Positions 32,880 to 43,948 of a stretch of 64,000 nucleotides of DNA are shown here, one piece after another (position 1 is the first letter of the stretch; each line of letters opens with the position of its first letter). The DNA comes from Liopterus haemorrhoidalis (taxonomy: Eukaryota > Arthropoda > Insecta > Coleoptera > Dytiscidae): assembly GCA_963971575.1 (NCBI GenBank), contig OZ020611.1:201672419-201736418 (forward strand). Direction: 5' to 3'. Under the pieces are notes generated by a model that worked only from the letters and a program-made list of their open reading frames with translations, had not been told where the DNA came from and made no database searches. Both the position numbers and the translations under genes were made by a program.

Positions 32880-33008
32880 GTATACTAGCGTCGGCGAATC
32901 AACGCAGTTACGTCACACGACGTAACAAACGACTGTATTGTCTGGAACAATGCAATCGTTTGTTACGTCGTGTGACGTAACTGTATTGATTCGCCGACGA
33001 TAGTATAC
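32880..33008. mobile_element. Foldback MITE, 56-bp arms at 93% identity
   Basis: Arms 32880-32935 and 32953-33008 are reverse complements at 52 of 56 positions, with a 17-bp loop that itself has ATTG/CAAT ends. The edge GTATAC could hide a TA duplication with element ends CTAGCGTCGGCG / CGCCGACGATAG, as in Tc1/mariner MITEs; the target is ambiguous because it is itself palindromic. Each arm holds TTACGTCACACGACGTAA, a second palindrome. Confidence 0.9.
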
Positions 33009-33868
33009 CACAATTTATATTGCATTGACTAAAGTTTTCAACATTTTCCATGTGATGAGGCTCTAAACAATGTTAAAATTTATTTTGTATTTTTTAAATC
33101 ATTTAGGAACTATTTATGTGAATTTTATTTTTGATTTTATGTTCATAATGCAAATATTGTGAGGTTTTGCTCGCTGATAATTGTGCAGTAGACCAAACAG
33201 CGGAATATACATATAGTGTATAGATTTTTATAGTTATGTTAAGAAACGAAAAACGTTTGTGAAAAGTAGGCAGCACTGAGCTATAAGATTATTTTAATGT
33301 ACAGTATTTACTTACGCCAGTTCAGCATGGCGTCAAACTAGTAATTCAAATTTACGAATCTTACTTGTTGTTCAAAATACATATAGGATATTTCTCGGCG
33401 TAATTGGAAAATACCCCAAATATGAGCAAATTAGTGTCATGCATAAATCTGTCAAAATGTTAACAATATCACAATATATATATAAAAAAAAAAAATACTT
33501 TGTCAGGATTAATCATGATAATCAATGTCGAAAATAGGATCAAATATTGTAAAAAATAACAAGCATAAAAGGGTAACTCATAAATATTAAAATAAATATA
33601 ATGTAGCTATAAATCATATAAATTAATAGTCTAGAGGTCTTTTTGAAAATTTTTCCTGTAAAAAAAAAATGACTTGTTTGTATCATAATCAAAAATACAA
33701 AATAACACTACCAAAAGTAGGTACAACTGTAAATAAAATATCTACAGGTAAGGCTTGATTTCTTAATTTTTGTGAAAATGTTAGTATATTTTGTTAATTT
33801 TTATTATTTGAACAATGCATACAATAGCACTGGTATAAACAAACACATGACGATATAGGGATTTATTT
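33009..33868. other. AT-rich spacer, nothing recognised
   Basis: A-rich tracts (33485-33495, 33660-33669). No termini or coding remnant. Confidence 0.4.
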
Positions 33869-34395
33869 GTTACGCCTAGAGATGGCGACGATTAATCGAA
33901 TGATTCAAATAATCGATTATTTTGTTTCAGTTAATCGATTAACCATATGATATTTTTGGTTTCGATTAATTAATAATTAATCGATTAATCTATTATTAAT
34001 CGATAACCTTATTTTATTTTCAAGAAATTACTTAGTTGTATTGTTATTACTCTTTTTTACAATTAAGTCCCTAGATTACTAGGCCTTCAGAACACTCGTT
34101 CTCGCCCATCTGGAGAATTAAACTCAACCGCTACTCATTTCTGCACATTATACTGTTATAGTTTGCGTCCAGTCAGCTCAAATGCTTACTAGCGAAACGC
34201 AATCTTCAATCTTGATAAATTGCGAGAAAAGCCTGGAAAGTTACAGGTCTTCTGAATACAAGCCCTTGTTTCCTCAATCGTCTTTGGCCAGTTTGTCGTT
34301 TCGAGCGCTTGTGGCTCGTGGATTATTTGAGCTAGTTTTTTTTTTTTTATTTTTGTAGAGACCAGGTCGCTGATGACGCTTTATATCGTAATTAA

Positions 34396-35658
34396 CCTTT
34401 TCGCGCCGAAGACCGTATATTCCCGTGAAAAAAATTTTGACAAATAGTCGAAGACCGTATTTATTTTATTAAGACCGATTTCATTATATTTAAGCGACGA
34501 ATGCCGGACGCTTCCGTTTTATGTGTTAGATATGTTTATTTGTGTTTATAGGCAAGTTTAAAAAAGAAAAATTATCTTCATAAGGGTCATTGTTTATATG
34601 TGGACAATTGGTATAGTAGTCCGTTATTATTTAAATATTGCCATGAAAATAAAGTTAATGCATGTGGCACTGTTAAAAAAAAAAAAAAAAAAAAACAGAA
34701 AGCACATGTCTGATTTTTCACAAAAATTGCGACAAGGTGATGTAATTTTTAACTCTTCTGGACCAATCCTTGCAATTAAATGGTGCGATAAAAGAGAAGT
34801 CCATATTTTAACAACTATGCATGAAATGTCAATGGCTGTTACGGAAAAATTTAATAAAACAACAAAAGAACATATTCAGAAACCTACTGCAGTGCTCGAG
34901 TATAATCAAAATATGGGTGCTGTGGATAAATCTGGTGTGATGCTAAGTGTAGATATTTGCATCTACAATTCTTACATTTGACATAATATGAAGAAAAAGA
35001 AGCACACCACATTAGCAGATTTTCAACTTTTATTAATCGAGGAAATATTTGAAAAACATAACAATCTTAATAAATCTTTAACAGTAGGCAGATCTCATGT
35101 CAAGAAAATTCCTACAGAAGAAGGACATGAGCAAAAAGTAAGAAGATGCGTTGTCTGCAGCAAGCATAGTGTTAGAAAAGAAACATCATATTACTGTAAG
35201 GATTGTAATTCCCCCCTTTGTCTTCTCCCTTGTTTCGAAAATTATCATTCTAAGTAATTATTAAAATAATGTTAATTTTAGTTCTTCATTCACATTATTT
35301 TTATGTATATCAACTTATTTGTTTTATATTTTTTGTTTTCTAATTATTAAAACAATGTTAATTTTAGTTATTCATTCACATTATATATACATATATGAAC
35401 TCATTTGTTTTATATATTTCTTATAATAAAGAAGTTTTTTTCAAAAAAGTATTTTTTTACAAGAATATAATTACGACATTTAAATTTATACTTTTAATTT
35501 GGTACAAGTGTTTATATTTTTGGCAAGTAGAAACGCCGATTACCGTACTTTTCCGGTAAATGTATGCTATAACGATGAAGACCGTACGATTCCGAAAACC
35601 TCGAAAACTGTCCGTCTTATAGGCATATTTAATAGGAAAATAGCACGTCGCGAAGAGG
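34396..35658 (+). mobile_element. piggyBac copy (CCTTTTCGCG ends), TTAA TSD
   Basis: 1263 bp between TTAA at 34392-34395 and 35659-35662. Ends CCTTTTCGCGCCG and (reverse complement) CCTCTTCGCGACG. The motif AAGACCGTA recurs near both ends (34410, 34449 and 35578). It carries the C-terminal half of a transposase; the N-half is deleted at or near an A19 tract (34677-34695). Confidence 0.9.
34700..35257 (+). pseudogene. piggyBac transposase, C-terminal half
   Basis: From about 34700: KLRQGDVIFNSSGPILAIKW, REVHILTTMHEM and TAVLEYNQNMGAVDKSG, matching the DDE_Tnp_1_7 core (W-D---V--LST-H, YN--MGGVD--D); the VDKSG has Gly for the usual Asp. A TGA at 34979-34981 then separates the second part, KKKKHTTLADFQLLLIEEIF to a Cys-rich end: RRCVVCSKHSVRKETSYYC, KDCNSPLCLLPCF and YHSK. 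That end is the piggyBac CRD zinc-binding region (C-x2-C...C-x2-C...C-x3-C-F-x2-YH). The first catalytic Asp region is absent. Confidence 0.88.
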
Positions 35659-36167
35659 TTAATAGAATTTTTAGCTACATCCAAAAAACCAGAGATATTC
35701 CAATACTGCGACCATCTTTATATAATGGCGTAGCTCCTACAACGTCTTCAGGCCACATTTAAATTTTATTGCACAAAAACATTGTAGGAGTTTAGAAATT
35801 TATAAGATGGGTAACTAATGGCAAAATTTACCTACTTAATATGCGATATTATATAGTTTTCGTTCAAACGGGCATTATTTATGGTTAGGGCCTGTTTAGT
35901 TAACAACAACAAATATTTGTTTATGTAGACATTGTATTACCTCCCATTACTTATAGTTTCCTAATAAAATGGTTAAATAATTTTTTATTAGCCTTTAAAA
36001 TAGTAGACAGTCCCATATTTTTTTTTCGGCAAGTGTTGGTTTTTTTAAAATTATATCATAATCGATTATTTTCTACCAATTTAATTGAAAATCAGTTATA
36101 ACATTTCGGTTAATCAAATGATCAATTAATTGATTGATTAATTTTTAATGCCATCTCTAGTTACGCC

Positions 36168-37689
36168 TACAAAATCTTAAACATGCAACATTAAGTGGCA
36201 TAATTTTATATAAAATACGATTTAACAGTAGGAATAATTCAGTAGGTCACATTTATATCTGGTACTCTGAAATTATCGTAAATCTTCCTTAAAGGAAACA
36301 CGTGCATGTCGTCTGCTATCGTAGCTTAGATGTGACAAGCACTGTTCTGGTTCAGGATCATTGAATAAGATGTTCTCCTGATTCTCTACTGCCGGCATAA
36401 CATTCACTTTGTACGTGCTGCCTGCCGTTAAAACCTTTATCGTTTCGCCTTGAAATGTTACCTTCCAAGTAAGGACCTACATTTGACTTTTATCAAGGGT
36501 TAAATTGGACGATGAAAAATTTAAAGCGTTGCTGTTAATGTAACTTGAAGTGTTTAATAGTAGGACATTCTTTTTTACTGTTATACTTTAATATTTTTAA
36601 AATTTAAATTAAGTCCCTCTTAAGACGACGCAGAAATTTTAAATAGTTTATAATTCCTGCGAATGTTCAATCATCCTTCGTTGAAGTTATTTGTTTTTGT
36701 TATGTTAGGTGTATTCACAGCTTAACTACTACTAATCGCGTATCTTGCTCAGTTAAGCATTAAGTTTTAATTGATAATTAATATCTAACAATATTAGCAA
36801 AATCTTACGTCAAAGAGATGTCTCATTTTAATTGAGGTTACAAGGACTTGTATCCAGATCCGTAACTTGCCTGGCTTAGCTCGCAAATCATCGAGTTTAA
36901 AAACTGCGGTTTACTTGCAAGCATTTGGACTGCCTGGACTCAGGCTAGAGCAGCATCTTGTGCAGAAATGTGTCGCGGTTGATTATAAATTCTTCAGATG
37001 TCTGCAGGATACGCGTTGTTGTCCATAGTTAACCGTTGAATACTTGTTTATCAGCCTTTAAAGTATAATCGTAAGACCCCTTTTTTTGCGTGTATATGTA
37101 TTTTTGGGAAAGGATACAGAAAAAAAAATTGTCGCTTACAAAATTACTAAACAGCTTACAGTAAGCGTAAATTCATTGGACTAGTTCAGCGAACCGTTGA
37201 AGCCTACATACTCAACAATTTCATGGGACCATAAATTTGAGTTTTCTCTTCAAGTTGTACGAGATCTTTGAAAACTAAACATCGAGTTGCTGAAATTGAA
37301 CTGATAAATATTATAAAAAAATTCGAATACATTAGACAAATTTTCAAGGAAATGAAATACTGGATTCTGCAACTTATAACCAAGAAAAAATTTAGATCAG
37401 TGGGGAAAACATCGTGGTTACAGAGTCTTATGCTATAGTTTTATCTAAACCCTGTTGAACTGTTTAGCAGCGCGAAGTCAAAAATTAAAATAGCCGTACA
37501 GCTAACCAACTTTCGTCGTGGATATTACATGATATATGTAAATCAAACAAATTTTAGGCATTTTATTTGGTCATTACGCAAAATATTCTTTAACTAAATA
37601 TCTTGATTCTGCTTGAAGATATATCCAGTGTTGTGTAGCTCGATTGGAGAAAGATCGGGTGATGGTCCGGCAACTCCATAATTTTAATA
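36168..37689. other. AT-rich region, nothing recognised
   Basis: About 1.5 kb without recognised coding, repeats or termini. Confidence 0.4.
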
Positions 37690-38145
37690 ATCACTTTGCT
37701 TTTAATTATTGGTATAATTAAGATTAGTGCTTCGGATATTAGTAGGGTGAGATCAGTTTCTTCTGTGAGTTTTAGTATACGCTCCGTTAGATTTTTGTCG
37801 TTGAAGAGTGCTTCCTTTATTGTTGGTGGTATTTTATTATTATTATTTATTTATTTTTTGTCGTTCTCGGGAGTACTTTGGGTATGCGGTCAGGAAATGC
37901 CAACTGTATGTTGGATGTTACATAAGTTGCATTTGGTGGGGTCGGATTTATCCAGTATATATTTATGAGTTGTCACAATATGGCCAATACGTAAATCTAG
38001 TAACTGGCATTTGTCACTTCTTTTTATTGAATGTGTGCAATATTTTGTGTCCTCTTTTATTTCTCGTAATATGTTGTTAGTTATTTCTTTCCAGGCTTTG
38101 ACTCTTTCTTCTAACACCATCGTACAATAATATTTAAGCCAGGCG
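37690..38145 (-). pseudogene. I-clade-like LINE, ORF2 C-terminus
   Basis: Minus-strand reading: KAWKEITNNILREIK, KCQLLDLRIGHIVTTHKYIL, TKCNLCNIQHTV, then with frame changes YPKYSRERQK and PPTIKEALFNDKNL. This is the region after RNase H in I/R1-type LINEs: LRIGHT--TH-YL, C--C---LTV-HIL--C--Y---R, then --SL--IL. An (AATAAT)n tract at 37838-37860 has been inserted in it. No other parts of the LINE are nearby. Confidence 0.8.
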
Positions 38146-38193
38146 GTATTGCATGTTCTTGAAGAATTTACTAATAATTCTCAGTGGTTAGTT

Positions 38194-38696
38194 CAGTGAT
38201 TACCAATCTTTTTAACTTGCGGGATCAATTTTTGGAATCATTTTCTATGGCGGAGCCCCTTAGGCCTACCCTTTGTTTTACAAATTAATGGTGTTTAAAA
38301 GTAATGTTACGGGGGAGGGGGGAGATTTTTTTCACTATAAATTCACTTTTTACTTTCACAGCTCACTTATTGGTAGATAGACAGATTTTTATAAAATGAA
38401 GTAAATAATCAAAATTCACGCATATTATTCAAACAACAATACATCTCGCTGATCTCATTCCAGCTAAGAGTCATAAACCGGCTAGAGTCAGAAATCACTC
38501 GGACATACATTCAACTTGGCATATTTTCGTTCAGAATGTTACTTCCAGTTTTCTTATTTTGATCTATTTTTATTTCTTTATTCTTTTGACTTTATTCAAT
38601 TTTTATTTAATTTATTTTCTGAAACAGCTGCGCAGTCGCTGAGATTTGTACGCGGAGCACTTAGGGCTCCGCAAAGCACAGGTTGGGAACCCATGG
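38194..38696. mobile_element. hAT MITE, about 503 bp
   Basis: Left CAGTGATTACCAATC, right (reverse complement) CATGGGTTCCCAACC, with GGCGGAGCCCC and GGGCTCCGC subterminal motifs in opposite orientation. The flanks GGTTAGTT and GTTTAGTT match at 7 of 8, with the right edge uncertain by one base. A 67-codon frame across its right end (38516-38719) is chance. Confidence 0.72.
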
Positions 38697-38704
38697 GTTT
38701 AGTT

Positions 38705-39101
38705 AGTGGTTTATATTGACGTTACACATATCTCTAATTGTTTAGTTAGTTGTTTATGTTGATAATATATTGTAGTATGCAAAGTTTATTTTCACTAAAG
38801 CAACCCTAAACTATACCCCTTAGCTTATACCTCCGTGTTAAACAGTTGGAACGGTATAAACTCCAACGCCCTTTCTTCTTTTGTGCGGCGCAAAAACAGT
38901 CCCCTATTGAAGCCAAATATTTGAAACTTCGGCTCGATCTAAAGATCTTTGTTCCTCTGTTCTATATTCCAGATTTTTTGTCTGTTTTAAGTGGTCGAAA
39001 TACATAAAACATTGGTCCTACCTTTTCGTTAAACAAAAATCGCTTCTTAATATGTTCAAAGAAACCGCTTTTAATAAAAATGTTTTATCTATTTCGACCA
39101 C
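38705..39101. other. Spacer, nothing recognised
   Basis: No coding remnant recognised. AAACGGAGGTATAAGC-type sequence only. Confidence 0.35.
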
Positions 39102-39105
39102 TTAA

Positions 39106-40886
39106 CCCATTAGCGCCCAGAGATATTTTTTTTGAATTATGCACTCAAAAACAAATTTTGTGGTAATATTAATACTATAACACGAAAAAATTATTGAAAA
39201 AAATTTACTGTGTTACTGTGTAAAAAATTCCAGGTTGATTAGAAATGCCTGTCCTATGTATATGACAATGGACACATATGATATATTTGTGACGTATGAT
39301 GATGTATTTATGAATAATTTTACTTGAACGTATATAATGCATATTTACTCTTAGTTTAAAAGTAAAACCATTGTCATTTCTAAAGATTGGGGTGGATATG
39401 TTCACTCCACCCCCCTTTATTATAACATTTATTCAGAATATTACAAAAAAAGTAATACAAAATTCATAATAAACAGAAAATAATAGAAAGAAAACGTCAA
39501 AATTTAATTTTAACCTTTTAAAATATGGAAATTATTTCATGTGATATGGCAAGAAACAAGCTGAACACAAAGTTACGTCACATTTCACACAAAAACTAGT
39601 AGGTTTGCTTTTACGCCCTTGTCGTTGGCATCTTCTTTGCTTGTCGCGATGCTGAATGAGATGATCTCTGCCATCGTACCGAACAGTCTCTTGTGGTGTT
39701 TGTGCTGAAGATTTGCGTTTCGTACCTGAACCTAATAGTTTGAGATACGGTACTGTAACAGCTTTTCTAAATTCTAAACAATTCAAAGCCTCACGACCAA
39801 GTATGTTTCGATAAAAAATCCATGCATTTGTCAACGCCATGTCTAGAATGCGAGTAAACACGGCCAGTACCACTTTTTCCCTCGTATTTTAACTCCGTAT
39901 TTACTTATTAGCCAGTCATGGTGATCAACACCCCCCATATTTTTATTACAAGATTGTATTAGTTTGGATTGTATTGATTGAGAAAATCTCTTCCTTTTTG
40001 CACTTTGTGGTTGTGAAGTGCTGGGTTGAGCAATGTCAAATTCAACTTCCACTGTCCCTGGAATATCTACAACTTCCACAAAACCAAGTTCATCATCATC
40101 GCCTTCATCTTCGTCGGTCAGATAATTTGGTTCTGGTGGTACCACAATCACATCTACAGTCTTACGATTATCGTCATGTTCAAGCCAAAAATCATCATCA
40201 TTTATAATTTCTTCCATTTCTAGAAGTGAGCGCTTCTTGTGACACCATTTTCGAAAATAAATTAAACTAAATATATACAGAAATAACTGCAAAAGTTAAA
40301 AATTTTACATACCTTATATTATTTCCCTTGAATAAAAAACCAACACACTCACTAAAAATATAATATTTATCTTCCAAAATACTGCACCAGTTAACTCTTT
40401 GCAAGACAATTCTGAAATGATCTAAGTTTTTAATAGATTCGCATAGACTTGCATATAAACAGGCATGCAGGTATGTCCTGTTAGCGAACAGAGAGATAAC
40501 ACATCTGTCCAGTGTCCTATACATATGACAGCATTTTTGTTGGTTTATATTTTGACGAAAGGAAAAAAATAAATAAATTTAGATACGGATACTGAGAACT
40601 ACATACTTTGGTAACAAGAATTGAGCTACATAATATTTTTTAAACATTTGTTTATTTTGAATTATAAATATTTGTCAAACAATAACAGGGACAGTAAATA
40701 TTCACTTTTTATTTATATATATTTTGTATCTGATATTTTAATTACATTGACTAAAACCATGTTAGTATGTTAATAAGTGCTTGAACATTCATACTGATAG
40801 GAAAACTTAACCATAAATAATATTGTTTTCTTGTAGGGATTTTTTTATCATGCTGTCCTATGTATAGGACACTGGGCGCTAATGGG
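39106..40886 (-). mobile_element. piggyBac copy (CCCATTAGCGCCCAG ends), TTAA TSD
   Basis: 1781 bp between TTAA at 39102-39105 and 40887-40890. The ends are exact 15-bp inverted repeats CCCATTAGCGCCCAG. The transposase frame is on the minus strand and lacks most of the DDE core. Repeated CTATGTATA-GACA motifs occur near both ends (39253-39272 and 40858-40873). Confidence 0.94.
39535..40217 (-). pseudogene. piggyBac transposase, internally deleted and frameshifted
   Basis: Start Met at 40217 (MEEIINDDDFWLEHDD); the frame is open further upstream (RKWCHKKRSLL), so translation could begin earlier. An acidic N-terminus (YLTDEDEGDDDELGF) runs into basic KRKRF, then jumps to NKNMGGVDHHDWLISKYGV and GKKWYWP, the last part of DDE_Tnp_1_7. 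The first catalytic aspartates are therefore deleted. A one-base shift at about 39855-39870 moves the frame to FTRILDMALTNAWIFYRN, a conserved helix, and the C-terminal zinc-binding end with CQRQGRK, FCVKCDVTLCSACF and YH. Confidence 0.88.
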
Positions 40887-40890
40887 TTAA

Positions 40891-41379
40891 AACAGACAAA
40901 TATGTAACTTTTAAACCTGCATACCGTTAGCTGTAGTCCACACATTGTACTTCATGGCGCTTCAAAATCTTTTTTATTAAATGGGATTTTTTATAAAACA
41001 GTTTGTCGTTTTAAAGTTTTTTATCATCCGACGTAAGTATTATGATCCTAATGAATTTTGCTGGCTAATCTTCCTGAATATTGAAACAGTGAAATCAGAT
41101 TTGGGAATTAAAGCAAATTTCAGTGTCTGCGTCATCTAATTTTCCCAATTCCTTCCTCCCTACTCTCTTTCTTATTCTTATCATCGTATTTATAATTTGT
41201 TTCCTGGTATTTCAATTCATCTAAAAATATGCTTCAACCTCAATTTTAAATCGAGGAAAAGAATCGCATAATTTGGTAACAAATAACTCGTAATGAATTT
41301 TCTTTCTTCCGAATATTTGAAAGATTTTTTTTCATTATTTCACGGCATGAGTTATTGGTATTCAATTTTTGATTAATTT
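40891..41379. other. Spacer with repeat P
   Basis: Contains repeat P (41014-41092). The rest is AT-rich and not recognised. Confidence 0.4.
41014..41092 (+). repeat. Repeat P, copy 1
   Basis: Shares TTTTTTAT-ATCCGACGTAAGTA, ATG-TCCTAATG-ATTTTG and CTTC-TGAATATTGAAA-AGT with 46818-46897 in the same orientation. About 80 bp; identity unknown. Confidence 0.7.
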
Positions 41380-41930
41380 TATTTTATCTGTGCTCTCTAA
41401 TGAGATCAACGTTATTCAAATTTTAGAGAGCTATTGCAAAAGGGTCCCCAAAATGTTAACTTTAACTATTCTGCTTCACACTGATGTGCTATTAATTAGT
41501 TAATTTTTTTAAAGCTTCTTAGGCGCATCCCTCTTGCGTTAAAATAAAAAGTTTCTAAAAACTATTTTTTGGCTACGAAACTAAGGCCATTGCTTTGAAT
41601 AAAAAAAAAGAAAACCTACATTTCATTTCTTAATCTACACTTTAAGACTTTTCATTTGATATGACCATAAATTTTAAAAAAAAGTTGACCGTTTTCAGCT
41701 AACCCGATCAGATATTCCGAAAATTCTTACTTCTTATCTCATTAATTTTTTTTAAATATATTTCAACCAATCCCCCTGGGAAATAAAGTCGGAAGTGGAA
41801 GGTTTTTGACATTTTTCTTGTAATACCTGTATGTTTTTATTTTAAATGTAAAATCTTGTTCGTTAATTCATGTATCAAGAGTTTTCATTTGATACAGCAA
41901 CAAAATTTAAAAAAAAGGTGTCCTGTTAAC
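41380..41930 (-). repeat. Family B-related modules, diverged
   Basis: Two tandem, degraded versions of the family B module: TCTTAATCTACAC...TTTTCATTTGATATGACC (about 41620-41665) and GTTAATTCATGTATCAAGAG-TTTCATTTGATACAGC (about 41858-41905), each linked to a CCCC-GG and TTTTTGACATTTTT-type segment. No termini found. Confidence 0.5.
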
Positions 41931-41987
41931 TACATATATATGGTTTACTTAAAGAGATTCTTTTATTTTATTGACACTTTACGTACA

Positions 41988-42016
41988 TTTCGGCTACGAA
42001 GTAGTTGTTATCTTCA
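41988..42016 (-). ncRNA. CTGAAGAT-stem-CGAAA hairpin motif
   Basis: On the minus strand CTGAAGATAACAA, stem CTAC/GTAG with loop TTC, then CCGAAATGTACG. It is the third instance of the plan seen at 19297 and 25023; A-T rich DNA with AATAAAA follows. Confidence 0.4.
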
Positions 42017-42104
42017 GTAGTTGAATAAAACGGTAAATTTGTGAAGTAAAGAATCTTTTTAAGTTTACCTTATCCTAAACTTCACGTTAACTTAACAATT
42101 AATA

Positions 42105-42107
<3 letters not shown>

Positions 42108-42183
<76 letters not shown>
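42108..42183. repeat. (TA)n microsatellite
   Basis: About 38 uninterrupted AT units. Confidence 0.98.
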
Positions 42184-42187
<4 letters not shown>

Positions 42188-42707
42188 CACGTATATTTTT
42201 ACTGTTGTTTCATTGTCTGACAATTTTTCCTATATGTTTATTGAAGATATGTATCTGAATGCCAAATTCCACCTTTCTTGGTCCAATCCACAAAACAATT
42301 AATAGAAAAAAAAATAAACATCTTAAAGTTAAAATTGGCAGCACACGTGTTGCTCCTAGTGGCGGCCTGGCTAATTATTATTTGAAGACAACGCGGGAAT
42401 TTTAAATAAAATAATATTATTGGTAAACTTTTAAATCGGAACATTTTAAATCCGGAAATATTTTATTTAAGTACATAGTGTATGTAGATCTACTATGTTA
42501 TACAATGAACAATGGAATTTTTAATTTTTAAAATTAATTATGTTTCAGGTCTTTAACAAAAAACTTTAAAATGTTTATTTTAATTTTACTTCTGCATTTT
42601 CAATTACTTTTTTTAATTATAATGCTGCTACATTAGGAAATAAAAACATATTATAATAAAATAAAAATACCAAACTTTCTTTCACAAGATGCATACCGTA
42701 TAAAAAA
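42184..42707. other. AT-rich spacer, nothing recognised
   Basis: Short minus-strand frame at 42238-42444 with no recognisable domain. Confidence 0.4.
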
Positions 42708-42733
42708 AAGTCGAAAAAGGACTTTTTCGACTT
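42708..42733. repeat. Perfect 12-bp inverted repeat
   Basis: AAGTCGAAAAAG, GA, CTTTTTCGACTT. It sits at the outer edge of the large foldback that starts here. Confidence 0.85.
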
Positions 42734-43321
42734 GCAACATAGAGCTTTCCCATGTTAAATTTTCCATTGCATATTCTATCTCTACTATGAGTTTTAGACA
42801 AAAACTTTATCAATAAAAAATGTTCAGTATTCATTTTTTTTTATTCTAACACATTGATTCTAAATTTGAATTAAAAAATCTCAATTTGTTTGAAAAAATT
42901 GATGTGAAGTGTGAATTTTCACACATTTCAGGGTTTTGCAGGTATTTAGAAAGTGAATGATGATTATTTTGGATGCGAAAACAAATTTTATATTAAAATA
43001 TTTTTTTTGTTAATTTTAATTCGAACGTTTAATACCATTATTTAGGTTTCTAAATATGTGCAGTATTTTTTTTTATATATCAAGGTTCATTAAGAATTTT
43101 AAAAATTGCACCTATGGCTTCCATTGGTTGTTATAAGTTCCGCCCCTCTGATTTCGTGTACATTGAAACAGAATTAAATTATAATTTAAACAATTTCCAC
43201 TGGCTATTAAAATTACGCTTTTAAAAATTAAATGCAACATTTGCCAAAATATAACTAGAATTTTGAAAAAATAATTTAAACAATATAAAAATTAAAAAAA
43301 AAAACAAAAAATAATTTAGTC

Positions 43322-43402
43322 TCTTCTCACAGGGTTCGATCCCTTTCGGATCGGGTTACTTGGATGAAAAATCAGCGTGAAATACCACTAGACCAGCACA
43401 CA
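43322..43402 (-). other. tRNA-like block in family B copy 4
   Basis: Minus strand TGGTCTAGTGG (43395-43385) is a near-perfect A box; GGGATCGAACCC (43343-43332) is a B-box-like element about 40 bp later. A T-run follows. The A box lies 599 bp from the element start, as in copies 1 and 2. Confidence 0.55.
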
Positions 43403-43881
43403 CGTTCTAGTGTGGCGTGTTACAAAGCTATAACTTGTGTACATTATTAGCAAAAAATCACAAAAAATGCGTTTTTTTCCAAAAACCTAATCTGATCATA
43501 AATTCCTGTTGAACTATTCCGGTTCACACCAATGTACATTACTTAGAATTTTTTCAGATTTTTAGTTTAAACCATCTGGGCTACAGGGTGTGGGACAAAA
43601 AATTTTTTGCACAATTTTGGCAAAAATCGTTTCAAAATAATTTATTTTGCAAAAATAAAAATTTGATCGTTAATCCACGTACCAAGGGCTTTCATTTGAT
43701 ACCCTACTCATAATTATAAAAAAATATATTTTTTTTTGATGAGCACATATTTGTTTATATTTTTAGGGGGATATGTTTTTGAGATGTTTTAGTATTTTTC
43801 CTATGTGCGGGTCAAAGAGTTGTATAAGCATGCCAAATTTCAACTCTCTAGGTTTAGCCGTTTGGCTACAATTTTTACCGA

Positions 43882-43947
<66 letters not shown>

Positions 43948-43948
43948 G
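43882..43948 (-). repeat. (GACA)n microsatellite of family B
   Basis: About 16 GACA units on the plus strand, equal to the (GTCT)n tract of the other copies. Confidence 0.95.

Larger units (their letters stand above)
33877..36159. mobile_element. hAT element (TAGAGATGGC ends) with nested piggyBac
   Basis: Ends TAGAGATGGC / GCCATCTCTA, perfect 8-bp TSD GTTACGCC at 33869-33876 and 36160-36167. Subterminal ATTAATCGATTAATCG-type palindromes occur on both sides (33890-33998, 36060-36145). Removing the nested piggyBac (34396-35658) leaves about 1.0 kb of non-coding hAT sequence. The TIR is close to that of the hAT MITE at 21463-22358 but the interior differs. Confidence 0.9.

Noticed and set aside
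33877..36159. Homeodomain or regulatory cluster from repeated ATTAATCGATTAATCG motifs
   Set aside because: The motifs are symmetrical subterminal palindromes of a hAT element with a perfect TSD, which explains them.
37808..38080. 90-codon plus-strand frames
   Set aside because: Opposite strand to a recognisable LINE C-terminus; shadows of it.
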